A stretch of 64,000 bases of DNA from an uncultured bacterium (lineage in GTDB: Bacteria; Armatimonadota; UBA5829): positions 248,001 through 312,000 of the forward strand of contig CALJES010000002.1 in the NCBI GenBank assembly GCA_938074205.1, in the 5' to 3' direction. Below are positions 16,666 to 25,072 of this stretch, piece after piece. The translations under genes and the position numbers were made by a program. Below the pieces are notes generated by a model, which saw only the letters and a list, made by a program, of their open reading frames with translations, searched no databases and was not told the origin of the DNA. How positions within the stretch are numbered: position 1 is the first letter of the stretch; the number at the start of each line of letters is the position of its first letter.

Positions 16666-18165
16666 TTGAACAAGCCGAGGTTGCGATTTGCACCAAGCCC
16701 GACGGGTTCGCCTCACGTTGGCAACATCCGTACGGCAGTGTTCAACTACTTGTATTGCCGTCATAATGACGGTACGTTCATATTGCGTATAGAAGATACT
16801 GACAGAGAACGCTGCACCGAAGGATCTCTGGAAGAGATTATGCTGAGCCTTCGATGGATGGGAATGGATTGGGATGAAGGGCCAGAGGTTGGCGGAGACT
16901 ACGGTCCTTATTTCCAGTCTCAACGACTTGACATCTACAAGAAGTACGCTGAAGAGTTAATTGAAAGAGGACGTGCCTACCGCTGTTACTGCACCAAGGA
17001 ACGATTAGAAGAACTCCGCAAGTATCAAGAGTCCAACAAGTTGCCGCTCGGTTACGACCGCCGGTGCAGAGAGCTGGGTTTAGACGAACGGGCACGACTC
17101 GAGCGTGAGAATCCGGAACCGGTTATTAGGTTTGCTATGAATATTGAGGGTACCACGGAGTTCGATGACGTAGTGCGTGGCCACCTCGTGTTTGACAATT
17201 CTCTGCAGGACGACTTTGTTATCATAAAGTCGGACGGATATCCGACGTACAACTTTGCAAATGTTGTTGATGACCATCTGATGCAGATAACACACGTGAT
17301 CAGAGGAGAGGAGTTTATCTCTTCAACGCCGAAGCACGTGCAGTTGTACGAAGCCTTTGGGTGGAAAGCTCCTATTTGGGTGTCGGTGCCGCTGATTCTA
17401 GACGAACGGCGCAGAAAGCTTTCCAAACGCAGTGATACCCAGACCAGATTTGTTAGCTATATCGAAGACGGCTACTTGCCAGAAGCCATGCTCAACTTTC
17501 TTGCCACTATGGGATGGTCGAGCGGTGAGGATAAGAAGATTTACACCCGTGAGGAGCTCATACAGCAGTTTACGTTGGAGGGAATCTCTACCAGTGCAGC
17601 AGTTTTCGACTTGGCTCGGTTGAACGATCTCCAAGGTGAACACGTACGGTTACTGAGCGTGGACGATCTGGCGGGTCGACTGATCCCATTCCTTAAAGAG
17701 GCGGGGTATATCGGTGATCCGCCAACACCTTCTGATCTTGAGTATCTCAAACGAATAGTCCCGCTGATTCAACCGCGTCTGGTGTTGTTAAAAGATGCAC
17801 CTGATATGATGCTCTATTTCTATAGAGACGACTTCGACTATGAAGAGAAAGGCGCGCGCAAATACCTTATTAAGGAAAACTCACCGCAGCTGCTCGAAGT
17901 TGTCGCCGAAAAACTGGGCTCCCTACACGAGTGGTCTTGTACCACCATCGAACGGGCAGTTCGCGAGGGCGGTATTAGTCTGAATATGGAAGGTGGTCAG
18001 GTTATCCATCCGGTGAGGGTTGCTATTACAGGGCGGACCGTTGGGCCTGGTCTCTTCGAACTTATGGATGTAATCGGAAAAGACCGCTGCGTAGCCAGAC
18101 TCAGACGAGCAGCCGATTGGGCTCGCAGCCGATTGGAAGTCGTTGAATCACAAACGAGCTCATAA
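16666..18165 (+). CDS. gltX: Glutamyl-tRNA synthetase
   Basis: Charges tRNA-Glu (and possibly tRNA-Gln, if a GatCAB amidotransferase is present elsewhere). The 499-aa class I enzyme has APSPTGSPHVGN (HIGH box, residues 9-20), the Glu-binding FNYLY region, and a KLSKR signature near residue 251. The C-terminal anticodon-binding part is complete. Start is TTG at 16666 with GAGG seven bases upstream. Confidence 0.96.
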   Translation: MNKPRLRFAPSPTGSPHVGNIRTAVFNYLYCRHNDGTFILRIEDTDRERCTEGSLEEIMLSLRWMGMDWDEGPEVGGDYGPYFQSQRLDIYKKYAEELIERGRAYRCYCTKERLEELRKYQESNKLPLGYDRRCRELGLDERARLERENPEPVIRFAMNIEGTTEFDDVVRGHLVFDNSLQDDFVIIKSDGYPTYNFANVVDDHLMQITHVIRGEEFISSTPKHVQLYEAFGWKAPIWVSVPLILDERRRKLSKRSDTQTRFVSYIEDGYLPEAMLNFLATMGWSSGEDKKIYTREELIQQFTLEGISTSAAVFDLARLNDLQGEHVRLLSVDDLAGRLIPFLKEAGYIGDPPTPSDLEYLKRIVPLIQPRLVLLKDAPDMMLYFYRDDFDYEEKGARKYLIKENSPQLLEVVAEKLGSLHEWSCTTIERAVREGGISLNMEGGQVIHPVRVAITGRTVGPGLFELMDVIGKDRCVARLRRAADWARSRLEVVESQTSS

Positions 18166-18196
18166 CGAAACCAACTACCAAGCATCGGAGCCGTAG

Positions 18197-18922
18197 ATGT
18201 CGTTCGAGGTTATAGACTGTAACACTGTTTTTGGTCCTTGGCCTCTCGTTCGAGCGGATATGTCTGTTGAGAGGCTTGTCAAGGCTCTCACTAATCACAG
18301 TGTATCCAAGGCGTTGACTGTTTGCACGGTCGGAGCGCTGCACAACTACAACGACGGTAATGCGGAGACCCTTCGTGTCTGCGGCGAGCAGACCGTGCTG
18401 TTGCCGGTGGCAACAGTCGATCCACGAGGATATTTTGGGCCTGCTGGAGTGATTGCGAAACTGGCTCAGCAGGGATTCAAGATGGTTCGTTTCTTCCCTG
18501 TGCTTCAGGGATGGCAGCCGGACCATATAGTGTTCTGCGACATTCTTGACGAGTTGGAATCTGCCAACCTGCCGGCGATGATTCAAGCTCGCGACGTAGG
18601 CATTCCCAGTATGGTAGCAAGAAGCTTGGGCAGATGCAAAGTACCGTTTATCTTGGAAAGTGTCAACTTCGAGAACATGACAGAGGCCATTTCCGTCATG
18701 CGCAAGCACGAAAACGTACTGGTTGACACGCGTGCTCTAAGGGTTCCTGGTGCGCTTCGGTTCTTGGTGGATCAAATAGGACCGGACAGAGTTGTTTTCG
18801 GTTCTGGCTGTTTGAGGAGTTCGTTGGCATCAGCATTGGGATATGTTTTGGATTCCGACATTCCGGATGAGTCGAAAGCCAAGATTCTGTCCGGCAATAT
18901 CAAGCGATTGATAGGGGAATAG
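18197..18922 (+). CDS. Amidohydrolase-superfamily-like TIM-barrel protein (A), probably metal-poor
   Basis: A 241-aa protein resembling amidohydrolase-2 (ACMSD/PTP-like) hydrolases: strands ALTVCTV, VLLPVATVDP, KMVRFFPV and a C-terminal RVVFGSG ... KILSGNIKRLIG segment, which is the usual family end. The N-terminal metal motif HxH is replaced by DCNTVFG, so at least two ligands are missing. It may be a catalytically altered or regulatory member. It is followed after 73 bases by a related protein and lies in the ftsK-trxA operon. Confidence 0.72.
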   Translation: MSFEVIDCNTVFGPWPLVRADMSVERLVKALTNHSVSKALTVCTVGALHNYNDGNAETLRVCGEQTVLLPVATVDPRGYFGPAGVIAKLAQQGFKMVRFFPVLQGWQPDHIVFCDILDELESANLPAMIQARDVGIPSMVARSLGRCKVPFILESVNFENMTEAISVMRKHENVLVDTRALRVPGALRFLVDQIGPDRVVFGSGCLRSSLASALGYVLDSDIPDESKAKILSGNIKRLIGE

Positions 18923-18995
18923 TCGTTCCTTTAGCCACATCACAATAGAAAAAAGCAATTCCGCGGACCATTCTGCAGTTTGGCAGGAGGAGAGT

Positions 18996-19739
18996 GTGGC
19001 GATTTTCGATGTTCACGCAGAGATAGGAACTACTCCGCTCTGGGGAGTACCGTTCACAGAAGCAAATTTGCTTAGGAGCATGCAGAAGTATGGCGTGGAG
19101 AAGTGCATAGTCTCTTCCACCATTGCCAACTCTTGCGATTTTCGCAGGGGAAACGCACTGATCGCGCGCGTAGTCAAAGCGAATCGCGCCTTGCTAGGAT
19201 GTGTGGTTGTAAACGTAAACTATCCAGAGCAATCTCAGCAGGATATGCATGCGTATCTGCCTGACGACTCGTTCGGAGGGATACTCCTAACATCAGGCGT
19301 CAGGGGTCGGCACGTTACGCTTGCTGAGGCTGAGGATATACTGAACGCTCACAGGAGGTTTTTGAAGCCTGTATTTGTACACACGCCTAACCAGGCTGCT
19401 CTCCTCGCGGCGAATGAGATGGCGAAAGCGTTCAATACGTTGAAATTCGTTCTTCTCTCGATGGGCGGTGACGATTGGCGCATGGCGACTATACTTGCCA
19501 GCCGCACTCTGAACCTGGTATTGGAAATATCCGGCAGCTTCAGTCCGGATAAGATCAAATTCGCTGTTGATCACATCGGCTCGCACAGGATAGTATACGG
19601 CAGTGGCCTGCCGTATACCGATCCGTCTTCGATAATCGGGCTCGTAGAGGATGCTGATATTTCAGATGTTGACAAACGTAATGTTCTCGAACAGAGTGCC
19701 AAGAGGCTTCTGCAGAAATTAAGCAAGGAGGTAAGCTAA
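18996..19739 (+). CDS. Amidohydrolase-superfamily-like TIM-barrel protein (B)
   Basis: A 247-aa paralogue-like neighbour of protein A with the same plan: N-terminal FDVHAEIG (one His where the family has HxH), a beta/alpha body, and a C-terminal RIVYGSGLPYTDP ... NVLEQSAKRLL segment. One histidine is kept at the first motif, against none in protein A. Start GTG at 18996 has AGGAGG about six bases upstream. The fixed pairing of two small, ligand-poor members suggests they act together, possibly as a heterodimer (inference); substrate unknown. Confidence 0.74.
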   Translation: MAIFDVHAEIGTTPLWGVPFTEANLLRSMQKYGVEKCIVSSTIANSCDFRRGNALIARVVKANRALLGCVVVNVNYPEQSQQDMHAYLPDDSFGGILLTSGVRGRHVTLAEAEDILNAHRRFLKPVFVHTPNQAALLAANEMAKAFNTLKFVLLSMGGDDWRMATILASRTLNLVLEISGSFSPDKIKFAVDHIGSHRIVYGSGLPYTDPSSIIGLVEDADISDVDKRNVLEQSAKRLLQKLSKEVS

Positions 19740-19744
19740 AGATA

Positions 19745-20068
19745 ATGGGTGCAGCTCAAGCTATAACAGCAGACAGATTTGAGGAAGAAGTCCTGCACTC
19801 GGACGTTCCGGTTCTTGTGGATTTTTGGGCTGAGTGGTGTCCGCCTTGCAAAGCTCTCGGTCCGACAGTAGATGCCATTGCTGAAGAGTATGCAGGCAAA
19901 ATGAAAGTGTTTAAGCTTGATGTGCAGACGGATGCTGCAGTTGCTAGCAAGTATGGCGTGTCAAGCATACCTGCACTTCTGCTTTTCAAGAACGGTGAGG
20001 TAGTGGAGCGGATAATCGGTCTAAAGCCTAAACACGAAATAACCAGCCGCATCGATGCACTTTTGTAG
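19745..20068 (+). CDS. trxA: Thioredoxin with CPPC active site
   Basis: A 107-aa thioredoxin. FWAEWCPPCKALGP places the redox pair at C32 and C35, and the cis-proline is in SSIPALL. The usual WCGPC is WCPPC here, a change expected to alter redox potential. No signal peptide, so cytoplasmic. It starts six bases after the stop of amidohydrolase-like protein B, with an AGGAGG inside the end of that gene, and is the last gene before the terminator at 20101. Confidence 0.93.
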   Translation: MGAAQAITADRFEEEVLHSDVPVLVDFWAEWCPPCKALGPTVDAIAEEYAGKMKVFKLDVQTDAAVASKYGVSSIPALLLFKNGEVVERIIGLKPKHEITSRIDALL

Positions 20069-20100
20069 TAGCGTGGGTTCCGGCTTCGACTGATTGGTAC

Positions 20101-20131
20101 AGAGCGCTGGGAGCAAACCTGGCGCTCTTTT
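20101..20131 (+). terminator. Rho-independent terminator of the ftsK-trxA operon
   Basis: AGAGCGC (20101-20107) pairs with GCGCTCT (20122-20128), with further G-C pairs inside, followed by a run of T. It lies 33 bases after the trxA stop. Confidence 0.85.
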
Positions 20132-20251
20132 TCATAATCTACATCTGGTTAAGCTCCCTGAACAATGACTGTTTCTTGTCGACCCCTAAGCCTACGCAGG
20201 TGAACGTCCGAAATAAGTAGTGTAGTTCTCCTCTCGGGAGGTTTGTCTTTC

Positions 20252-21787
20252 ATGGCCTCTTCAAAGAAAGATGGGCGCGAGCAGCTGGATGAATTGCTCG
20301 CCCAGCTGCGGGATCGCACGCTGACTGAAGACGAAACAATAGTTGCACAAGCTCAGGGCGATCATGGACAAGGCGTTGTGCTAACCTCCAAGCGAGTGTT
20401 GGTTCTGAAAGCTGGAATTACAGCCACAGGCAAAATCGACGGTGTGGTTGTCGGTGAATTCCCGTTCGAGTCAATTGCCTCCGTCAAGGTGCGAAAAGGA
20501 CCACTCGGCGCTGTCATCCAGATATGCCCCTCAGTACAGGATCTGCTGGCTCAAGGTGATGTGCCTAACAACGTGGTGGTGTTTACAGGTCCCAAGCGCG
20601 TGAAGAAGTGCGAGTGGATAGCGGCTCGGATAGAATCTGCTCTGGGTAAGCCTCTGGAGTGTACAGAGGCTCCTGAAGATCAAGAAGCAGGGAAAGTAAT
20701 CCTGGATTTTGGGGAATCGGGTTCTAGCCCACATGAAGAGGATACAAGTTCGGAGGATCTAACAGCGGTTCAACACGAGCAGGCCGCACAGACATTAGAC
20801 GAGGTTACAAGCGAGACTAAATCCGCTAGCGATACAGCCCAACTGCAGGATGAAACGGTGCCAAACTGCGAAAGCTCAACTGCTGCAGAAAAGCCGCGAT
20901 CGAATCGCCGAACGTCCAGATCGCTTGCCGATGAGATATATTCCGAAGTCCTCGAAGCGCGTGCCAACCCATCGCCTGCTGAGAGGCATCAAGAGTATCA
21001 ATATGCTGAGCCTGAAGATCGATCGCATATTCCATCAGCCGACAGTTCAGATGGCACCCCAGCCGAAACCGCGAAGCCGATTTCGAACCGGCCTGGGCCT
21101 CAAGATGCAAAGCCAAATGTTGCGGCTAATCCAAGGTTGCCAAAGCCGGTGAAGAGGCGAGTGCAGCGAGATAAGGCGCTAACATTACTCGCACTTCTCT
21201 TCGTGGCGTTAATTGCAGGCATTGCTGCGATTGCGCCGTCTAGGTACGGTGCTGTGGCGCCAACGCAAGCGCCGGCTCAGGAATCTGCGGCTCAAGACGT
21301 CCAGTTGCTGCACAAACATCTACAGAAAGTCTCTGAGTATAAACAAAGCGTGTCTGTTTACGTCGCGAAGGCTGTTGAATACCTTCAGACCGTGGAATCC
21401 GCGGCAAGAAGTGGTGACAGGTCTGCTTTAGCCGCCCTCGCGGCGCAGCAGAGGCTGGATGCGGTGCTCCAAAGAGTAGAATCCATAGATGCACCGGTTG
21501 GTCTAGCGGCAGCCAAAGAGCATATTCTGGCCGGGTTGGCACTTGCTCAAACTGCAATTGTGAAACTTTCCGTTGGTCAGCAATCGTCGCTAGGGGCCGA
21601 CATACGCGACTGTCTCCGCGAACTTGGCGAAGCTAAAAACAAACTGACTAGGGGCCTAGCTGCAATCGATAACGTTCGCTCAGAAATTGAACATCGCAGC
21701 TTAAAAGCCGCCCCAGCTCAAGTCGATTCAGGCGGCTCAACAGAGTTCTCCAAGCGCAAAACGTTACCCGCAAACAATAGTCGCTAA
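20252..21787 (+). CDS. Hypothetical PH-like, single-pass membrane protein, 511 aa
   Basis: Not recognised as a named family. ATG at 20252 is preferred (GGGAGG 11 bases upstream); an in-frame TTG at 20243 is too close to that site. Residues about 15-140 look like a bacterial PH / YokE-like domain (DETIVAQAQGDHGQGVVLTSKRVLVL ... ESIASVKVRKGP, split here by dots), followed by a long acidic, low-complexity linker, one membrane helix at about 310-330 (ALLFVALIAGIAAIA), and an outer helical region predicted as coiled coil. Probably a membrane-tethered sensor or scaffold with the PH-like part in the cytoplasm. Function unknown. Confidence 0.72.
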   Translation: MASSKKDGREQLDELLAQLRDRTLTEDETIVAQAQGDHGQGVVLTSKRVLVLKAGITATGKIDGVVVGEFPFESIASVKVRKGPLGAVIQICPSVQDLLAQGDVPNNVVVFTGPKRVKKCEWIAARIESALGKPLECTEAPEDQEAGKVILDFGESGSSPHEEDTSSEDLTAVQHEQAAQTLDEVTSETKSASDTAQLQDETVPNCESSTAAEKPRSNRRTSRSLADEIYSEVLEARANPSPAERHQEYQYAEPEDRSHIPSADSSDGTPAETAKPISNRPGPQDAKPNVAANPRLPKPVKRRVQRDKALTLLALLFVALIAGIAAIAPSRYGAVAPTQAPAQESAAQDVQLLHKHLQKVSEYKQSVSVYVAKAVEYLQTVESAARSGDRSALAALAAQQRLDAVLQRVESIDAPVGLAAAKEHILAGLALAQTAIVKLSVGQQSSLGADIRDCLRELGEAKNKLTRGLAAIDNVRSEIEHRSLKAAPAQVDSGGSTEFSKRKTLPANNSR

Positions 21788-21819
21788 CCGACGACGAATG
21801 TGATGTAAAGTCCGAGGTA

Positions 21820-22260
21820 CTACATGCCGGCGTCCCCAGATGGCGGCTCGTATTCGTCTGTTGGATGTTCAACCACCTGCGCATCTTTTGCAGGCTGCAC
21901 GCCGGCAGCCGGTGCGCTTGCGGGGGCGGAATAACTGTGTGTTACAGGAGTGCTTATCTTAACTTTGGGATTCTCCTGGCTCTGCATGCTTGCTGGTCTA
22001 GAAACACTCTGGTTTGGTGCATTGTCAGGTCGAGCGAATACTATCCAGTAGGATATCAGGAACACGATAAAAGCCCCCACGACCACAAGAAGCCCTATCT
22101 GCTTTTTGGACTTCGTTGCCGCAGCAGCACGTTTTTCTTCCTCCTTTACCGCAGCTCGCTGCTGTCTAACCGCCTCCGCCGCTGCTTGAACGTCCTTCAG
22201 CAGATTACCAGTCAGTTCGTCCGAATCGTCGTCTAGGTTTAGCCTTCTGTCATCAGCCAT
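21820..22260 (-). CDS. Hypothetical single-pass membrane protein, 146 aa
   Basis: Starts ATG at 22260. An acidic N-terminus and a charged helix rich in Ala, Glu and Lys (residues about 20-52) precede one membrane helix (about 54-75, LLVVVGAFIVFLISYWIVF). The outer part is rich in Pro, Ala and Ser and looks disordered. No family recognised. It converges with the 511-aa membrane protein, 32 bases apart, and the two share a charged inside / low-complexity outside layout. Confidence 0.65.
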   Translation of the reverse strand: MADDRRLNLDDDSDELTGNLLKDVQAAAEAVRQQRAAVKEEEKRAAAATKSKKQIGLLVVVGAFIVFLISYWIVFARPDNAPNQSVSRPASMQSQENPKVKISTPVTHSYSAPASAPAAGVQPAKDAQVVEHPTDEYEPPSGDAGM

Positions 22261-22481
22261 CTCTCAAGATCCTTTAGGCGTAGTATCGGTGGCGACATCT
22301 CCAATTTTGACGTTTACATGTTACCTCGGCTTGGCTGCGTGTTCAAGGGAAAACCTCGTGCATCTCTCATACATTTGACGATTACCGACTATAATTTGCT
22401 CCAGCTCGAAGGAATCGAATCCAACCAGGCTAACACTTACTTTGATATACCACACTCGGTTGGCAAGGGAGATGGAAAATC

Positions 22482-23249
22482 GTGAATCGGATTACTCAGA
22501 TCGCCGCTCAGCTTTACACTGTTAGGGATTTCTGCAAAACGGCTAAGGACCTCGAAGAAAGCCTTCGCAAGCTCAGGAAGATAGGCTACGATGTCGTTCA
22601 GATATCTGGGATAGGTCCCATTCCATATTCGGAAATTAAGACTATTCTTGACAATACTGGAATGACTTGCTGCGCGACACACGTACCTTACGAGAGAATG
22701 GTAAACGAGACAGAGCAGGTAATTGAAGAACACTATATGATCCAATGCAAGTATGCGGCAATTGGAGGCTTGCCGAGTCAGTATAGAAGCGCTGAGGGAT
22801 ATGTGCGCTTTGCCAAAGAGGCGACAGAAGTTGCTAAGAAGCTTGCCAGGGGCGGCCTGTGTTTTGGCTATCACAACCACAGCTTCGAACTGGAACGATA
22901 CGGTAAGCGTACTGGTTTGCAGATACTTTACGAGGAATCGGACCCTCAATACTTCAAGGCGGAGATAGACACCTACTGGATTCAGCACGGAGGAGGGGAT
23001 CCGGCTGCATGGATCGAGAGACTATCGGGGCGCATACCCTTGGTGCACCTAAAGGACATGACTATCCGCAGCGGCCAGCAGATAATGGCGGAAGTGGGCG
23101 AGGGCAATCTCAACTGGCCTCGCATAATCGAAACCTGCAAGAAGGCTGGAGTAGAGTGGTATATTGTCGAGCAAGACACTTGCGAACGCGACCCGTTTGA
23201 GAGCCTTGCGATATCTCTTCGAAATCTGAAAGCAATGGGTATCAGTTAA
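22482..23249 (+). CDS. Sugar phosphate isomerase/epimerase family TIM-barrel protein
   Basis: A 255-aa xylose-isomerase-like (AP endonuclease 2 family) barrel. Typical metal-site and barrel segments are visible: AAQLYTVRDF, GYDVVQISGIG, FGYHNHSFE (His and Glu), AEIDTYWIQHGG, LVHLKDM, and a final YIVEQDTCE. The family comprises inosose and hydroxypyruvate isomerases and 3-keto-sugar epimerases; the substrate cannot be told. Start GTG at 22482 with GGGAG upstream. A monocistronic unit, about 220 bases downstream of the divergent 146-aa gene. Confidence 0.88.
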   Translation: MNRITQIAAQLYTVRDFCKTAKDLEESLRKLRKIGYDVVQISGIGPIPYSEIKTILDNTGMTCCATHVPYERMVNETEQVIEEHYMIQCKYAAIGGLPSQYRSAEGYVRFAKEATEVAKKLARGGLCFGYHNHSFELERYGKRTGLQILYEESDPQYFKAEIDTYWIQHGGGDPAAWIERLSGRIPLVHLKDMTIRSGQQIMAEVGEGNLNWPRIIETCKKAGVEWYIVEQDTCERDPFESLAISLRNLKAMGIS

Positions 23250-23383
23250 GGCTGCGCTGAACAGGTTACCTACAACGCTTGCTGATTTTGCTAATGGGCG
23301 TGACGATAATAACTCTGCCGTTTGAGGCTATCCCAGCGCCAGCTCTATTGGTCGAGCAGCTACAAGTGGGTGCCGCCTAAGAA

Positions 23384-23447
23384 CAATATGACGGGACAAA
23401 AATTTGTCCTGGCAATATGACAACTTATCCTGAACTGGATTCAGGAT
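23384..23447. repeat. Palindrome flanked by 9-base direct repeats, plus a second dyad
   Basis: CAATATGAC occurs at 23384-23392 and 23413-23421. Between them lies GGACAAA-AA-TTTGTCC (23394-23409). A second perfect dyad, ATCCTGAA-CTGGA-TTCAGGAT, spans 23427-23447. The whole lies between the TIM-barrel gene and the URO-D gene and could be operator sites or an excision scar. Confidence 0.7.
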
Positions 23448-23486
23448 GCAGCACAAACTTGCTTCGCACGTCGTAGAGATTTGCTC

Positions 23487-24461
23487 ATGGGACAAAGATT
23501 TGCTTGCGGTTTTTCGGATAGAGTTCTTGCAGAAGCGGCAGGTGTTCCGCTGGATGCCCTCCACTTCGATCCTGACGCCATCATAGCGGCGCATGAAGCG
23601 ATCAAGCCAATAGCGGAAAGGTTGGGGGTCGAACCGCCGCCTCCGCACATTGCGGGCTTCACTTACGCCCACATTGCGGCGCTGGGCGCTGATATTGAGT
23701 TTCCTGCTGGTTCAGAGCCCAAACCTCGCACCCTAATTCGTTCGCCCCAAGAGATTGACGGACTACGCGAACCGGACGACTATCTTTCAGCACCTCTTAT
23801 TCGCCAACGTCTGGCGCTGCTCGAGGAACTCAAGAAGCGTGCACCTAACGCCGCGAACTCTATAGGACACGTGTTCGAAGGTCCAATAACTACGGCGGCA
23901 CTTATCCTCGGCGAAGCATTCTTTACTTTGCCCTATGATGATCCAAAGCGTGCGCACCGGCTGCTTGATTTCTCTGTGACAAGCGCCCTAAACTACGCTC
24001 GAGCGATATGCAAGAGACTTGATATACCGCTTGTCAAAGGTCCCTTAGCTTTTCCCGACGACTTTGCCGGAATATTCCCGCCGGATATTTTTGCCGAATT
24101 TGTAGTACCATATTGGGAACGCTTCTACACAGAGCTGCACGAAACAACAAAGCGCAGTGTTCACAGCGAACTGCTACGCCAAGAGCACCTACCTTTACTG
24201 GCTGAGCTCAGGATCGATTTCTTTGATCCGGGAATGGATCAGTATCTAACACCTGAGATTCTGAAGGACTGCTGTCCCTGCGCTTTTAGCGCGCCTATTC
24301 ATCCGTGGGACATACGAGATCTCCCAGAGGATGACCTAGAGGAGCTTTATGTGCGATACTCGCGCTGCAATCCGGCAGTAATTTCGTTCTCTATGGATAG
24401 TCTGAACTGGGAATCGAAAATTGCTCGTTTGTTGAAGGTAGCGAGAAAAATGGCTGACTAG
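23487..24461 (+). CDS. Uroporphyrinogen decarboxylase (URO-D) family protein
   Basis: A 324-aa member of the URO-D / MtaA-like superfamily: RVLAEAAGVP near the start, a central IGHVFEGPITTAALILG, FPDDFAGIFPPDIFAEFVVPYW, then VHSELLRQEHLPLLAELRIDFFDPG and DCCPCAFSAPIHPWD. The HSE/C-rich pattern is more like the corrinoid-protein methyltransferase and uncharacterised branches than like HemE, which needs other residues. ATG at 23487 or TTG at 23481; the frame stays open back to 23421 but without a good start. The gene overlaps the converging RDD gene by four bases. Likely role in a catabolic or methyl-transfer step; not heme synthesis. Confidence 0.8.
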   Translation: MGQRFACGFSDRVLAEAAGVPLDALHFDPDAIIAAHEAIKPIAERLGVEPPPPHIAGFTYAHIAALGADIEFPAGSEPKPRTLIRSPQEIDGLREPDDYLSAPLIRQRLALLEELKKRAPNAANSIGHVFEGPITTAALILGEAFFTLPYDDPKRAHRLLDFSVTSALNYARAICKRLDIPLVKGPLAFPDDFAGIFPPDIFAEFVVPYWERFYTELHETTKRSVHSELLRQEHLPLLAELRIDFFDPGMDQYLTPEILKDCCPCAFSAPIHPWDIRDLPEDDLEELYVRYSRCNPAVISFSMDSLNWESKIARLLKVARKMAD

Positions 24462-24976
24462 CACTCTGTTTCCACTTCGGATCTTTTCGGCGCAAATGTT
24501 ACGTACGTCCGCGATACTAAATCATGGAACGTTTCCGCGTGTGCGGTAAATCCTGCCGGTATGAACCCCAGCCAAGCAATGGACGAAACAGGGACCAGCA
24601 GCTGCCTTACTATTATCTGACCAATCGAGGGTTTCGCTCCGCGTGCGTCAACGAGTACTACTCCTGAATGTCGCATGCCTAGAGTTTTCCCGAATGCGCT
24701 CAGGCATATGACAGAGTAGACCAACCATACGCCTGCGAGTATAACTTCCGGCATGCCGCACGAAAAAAACATCGTACCCCAGAAGAGAGCGCTTGCGGTA
24801 TACCGGAAATCTTCAAACGAAAGCGGCGGAGCAACCTGGTCCAGCACAGGCTGGAAGTACACATAATCCCAACCCAGCCACTTCAGACCCCAGCGGATTA
24901 CGAAAACGACAACGAAGTCTATCAGCAGCGCCTCGGAACGCGCCGCCACTATAACGAGCCGCTCCGCTGAAGTCAT
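24458..24976 (-). CDS. RDD family membrane protein
   Basis: A 172-aa protein with three hydrophobic segments and the RDD hallmarks: AARSEALLIDFVV (the R..D pair) near residue 12, GKTLGMRHSGVVLVD in the middle, and TFHDLVSRTYV near the end. Function of RDD proteins is mostly unknown; some act in ion or solute transport. ATG at 24976 has GGGAG eight bases upstream; an in-frame TTG at 24982 is too close. Downstream of the uronate-type genes, 97 bases away. Confidence 0.88.
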   Translation of the reverse strand: MTSAERLVIVAARSEALLIDFVVVFVIRWGLKWLGWDYVYFQPVLDQVAPPLSFEDFRYTASALFWGTMFFSCGMPEVILAGVWLVYSVICLSAFGKTLGMRHSGVVLVDARGAKPSIGQIIVRQLLVPVSSIAWLGFIPAGFTAHAETFHDLVSRTYVTFAPKRSEVETEC

Positions 24977-25072
24977 AGCCAAATCTCCCGTTTCCAGTTG
25001 GTGCCCGGATTACTCAGTCAAACTCCTTAACTCTGCATGTTTCTGCCGACCCCAATCCTGGCACTGTTTTTA

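Noticed and set aside
22261-22481. TTGACG and TATAAT before the TIM-barrel gene at 22482
   Set aside because: They are only nine bases apart, so they cannot form one promoter; left unassigned.
23250-23480. Upstream extension or frameshifted N-terminus of the URO-D protein
   Set aside because: The frame is open from 23421, but without a start codon or family-like sequence; the region is made of dyads and repeats.
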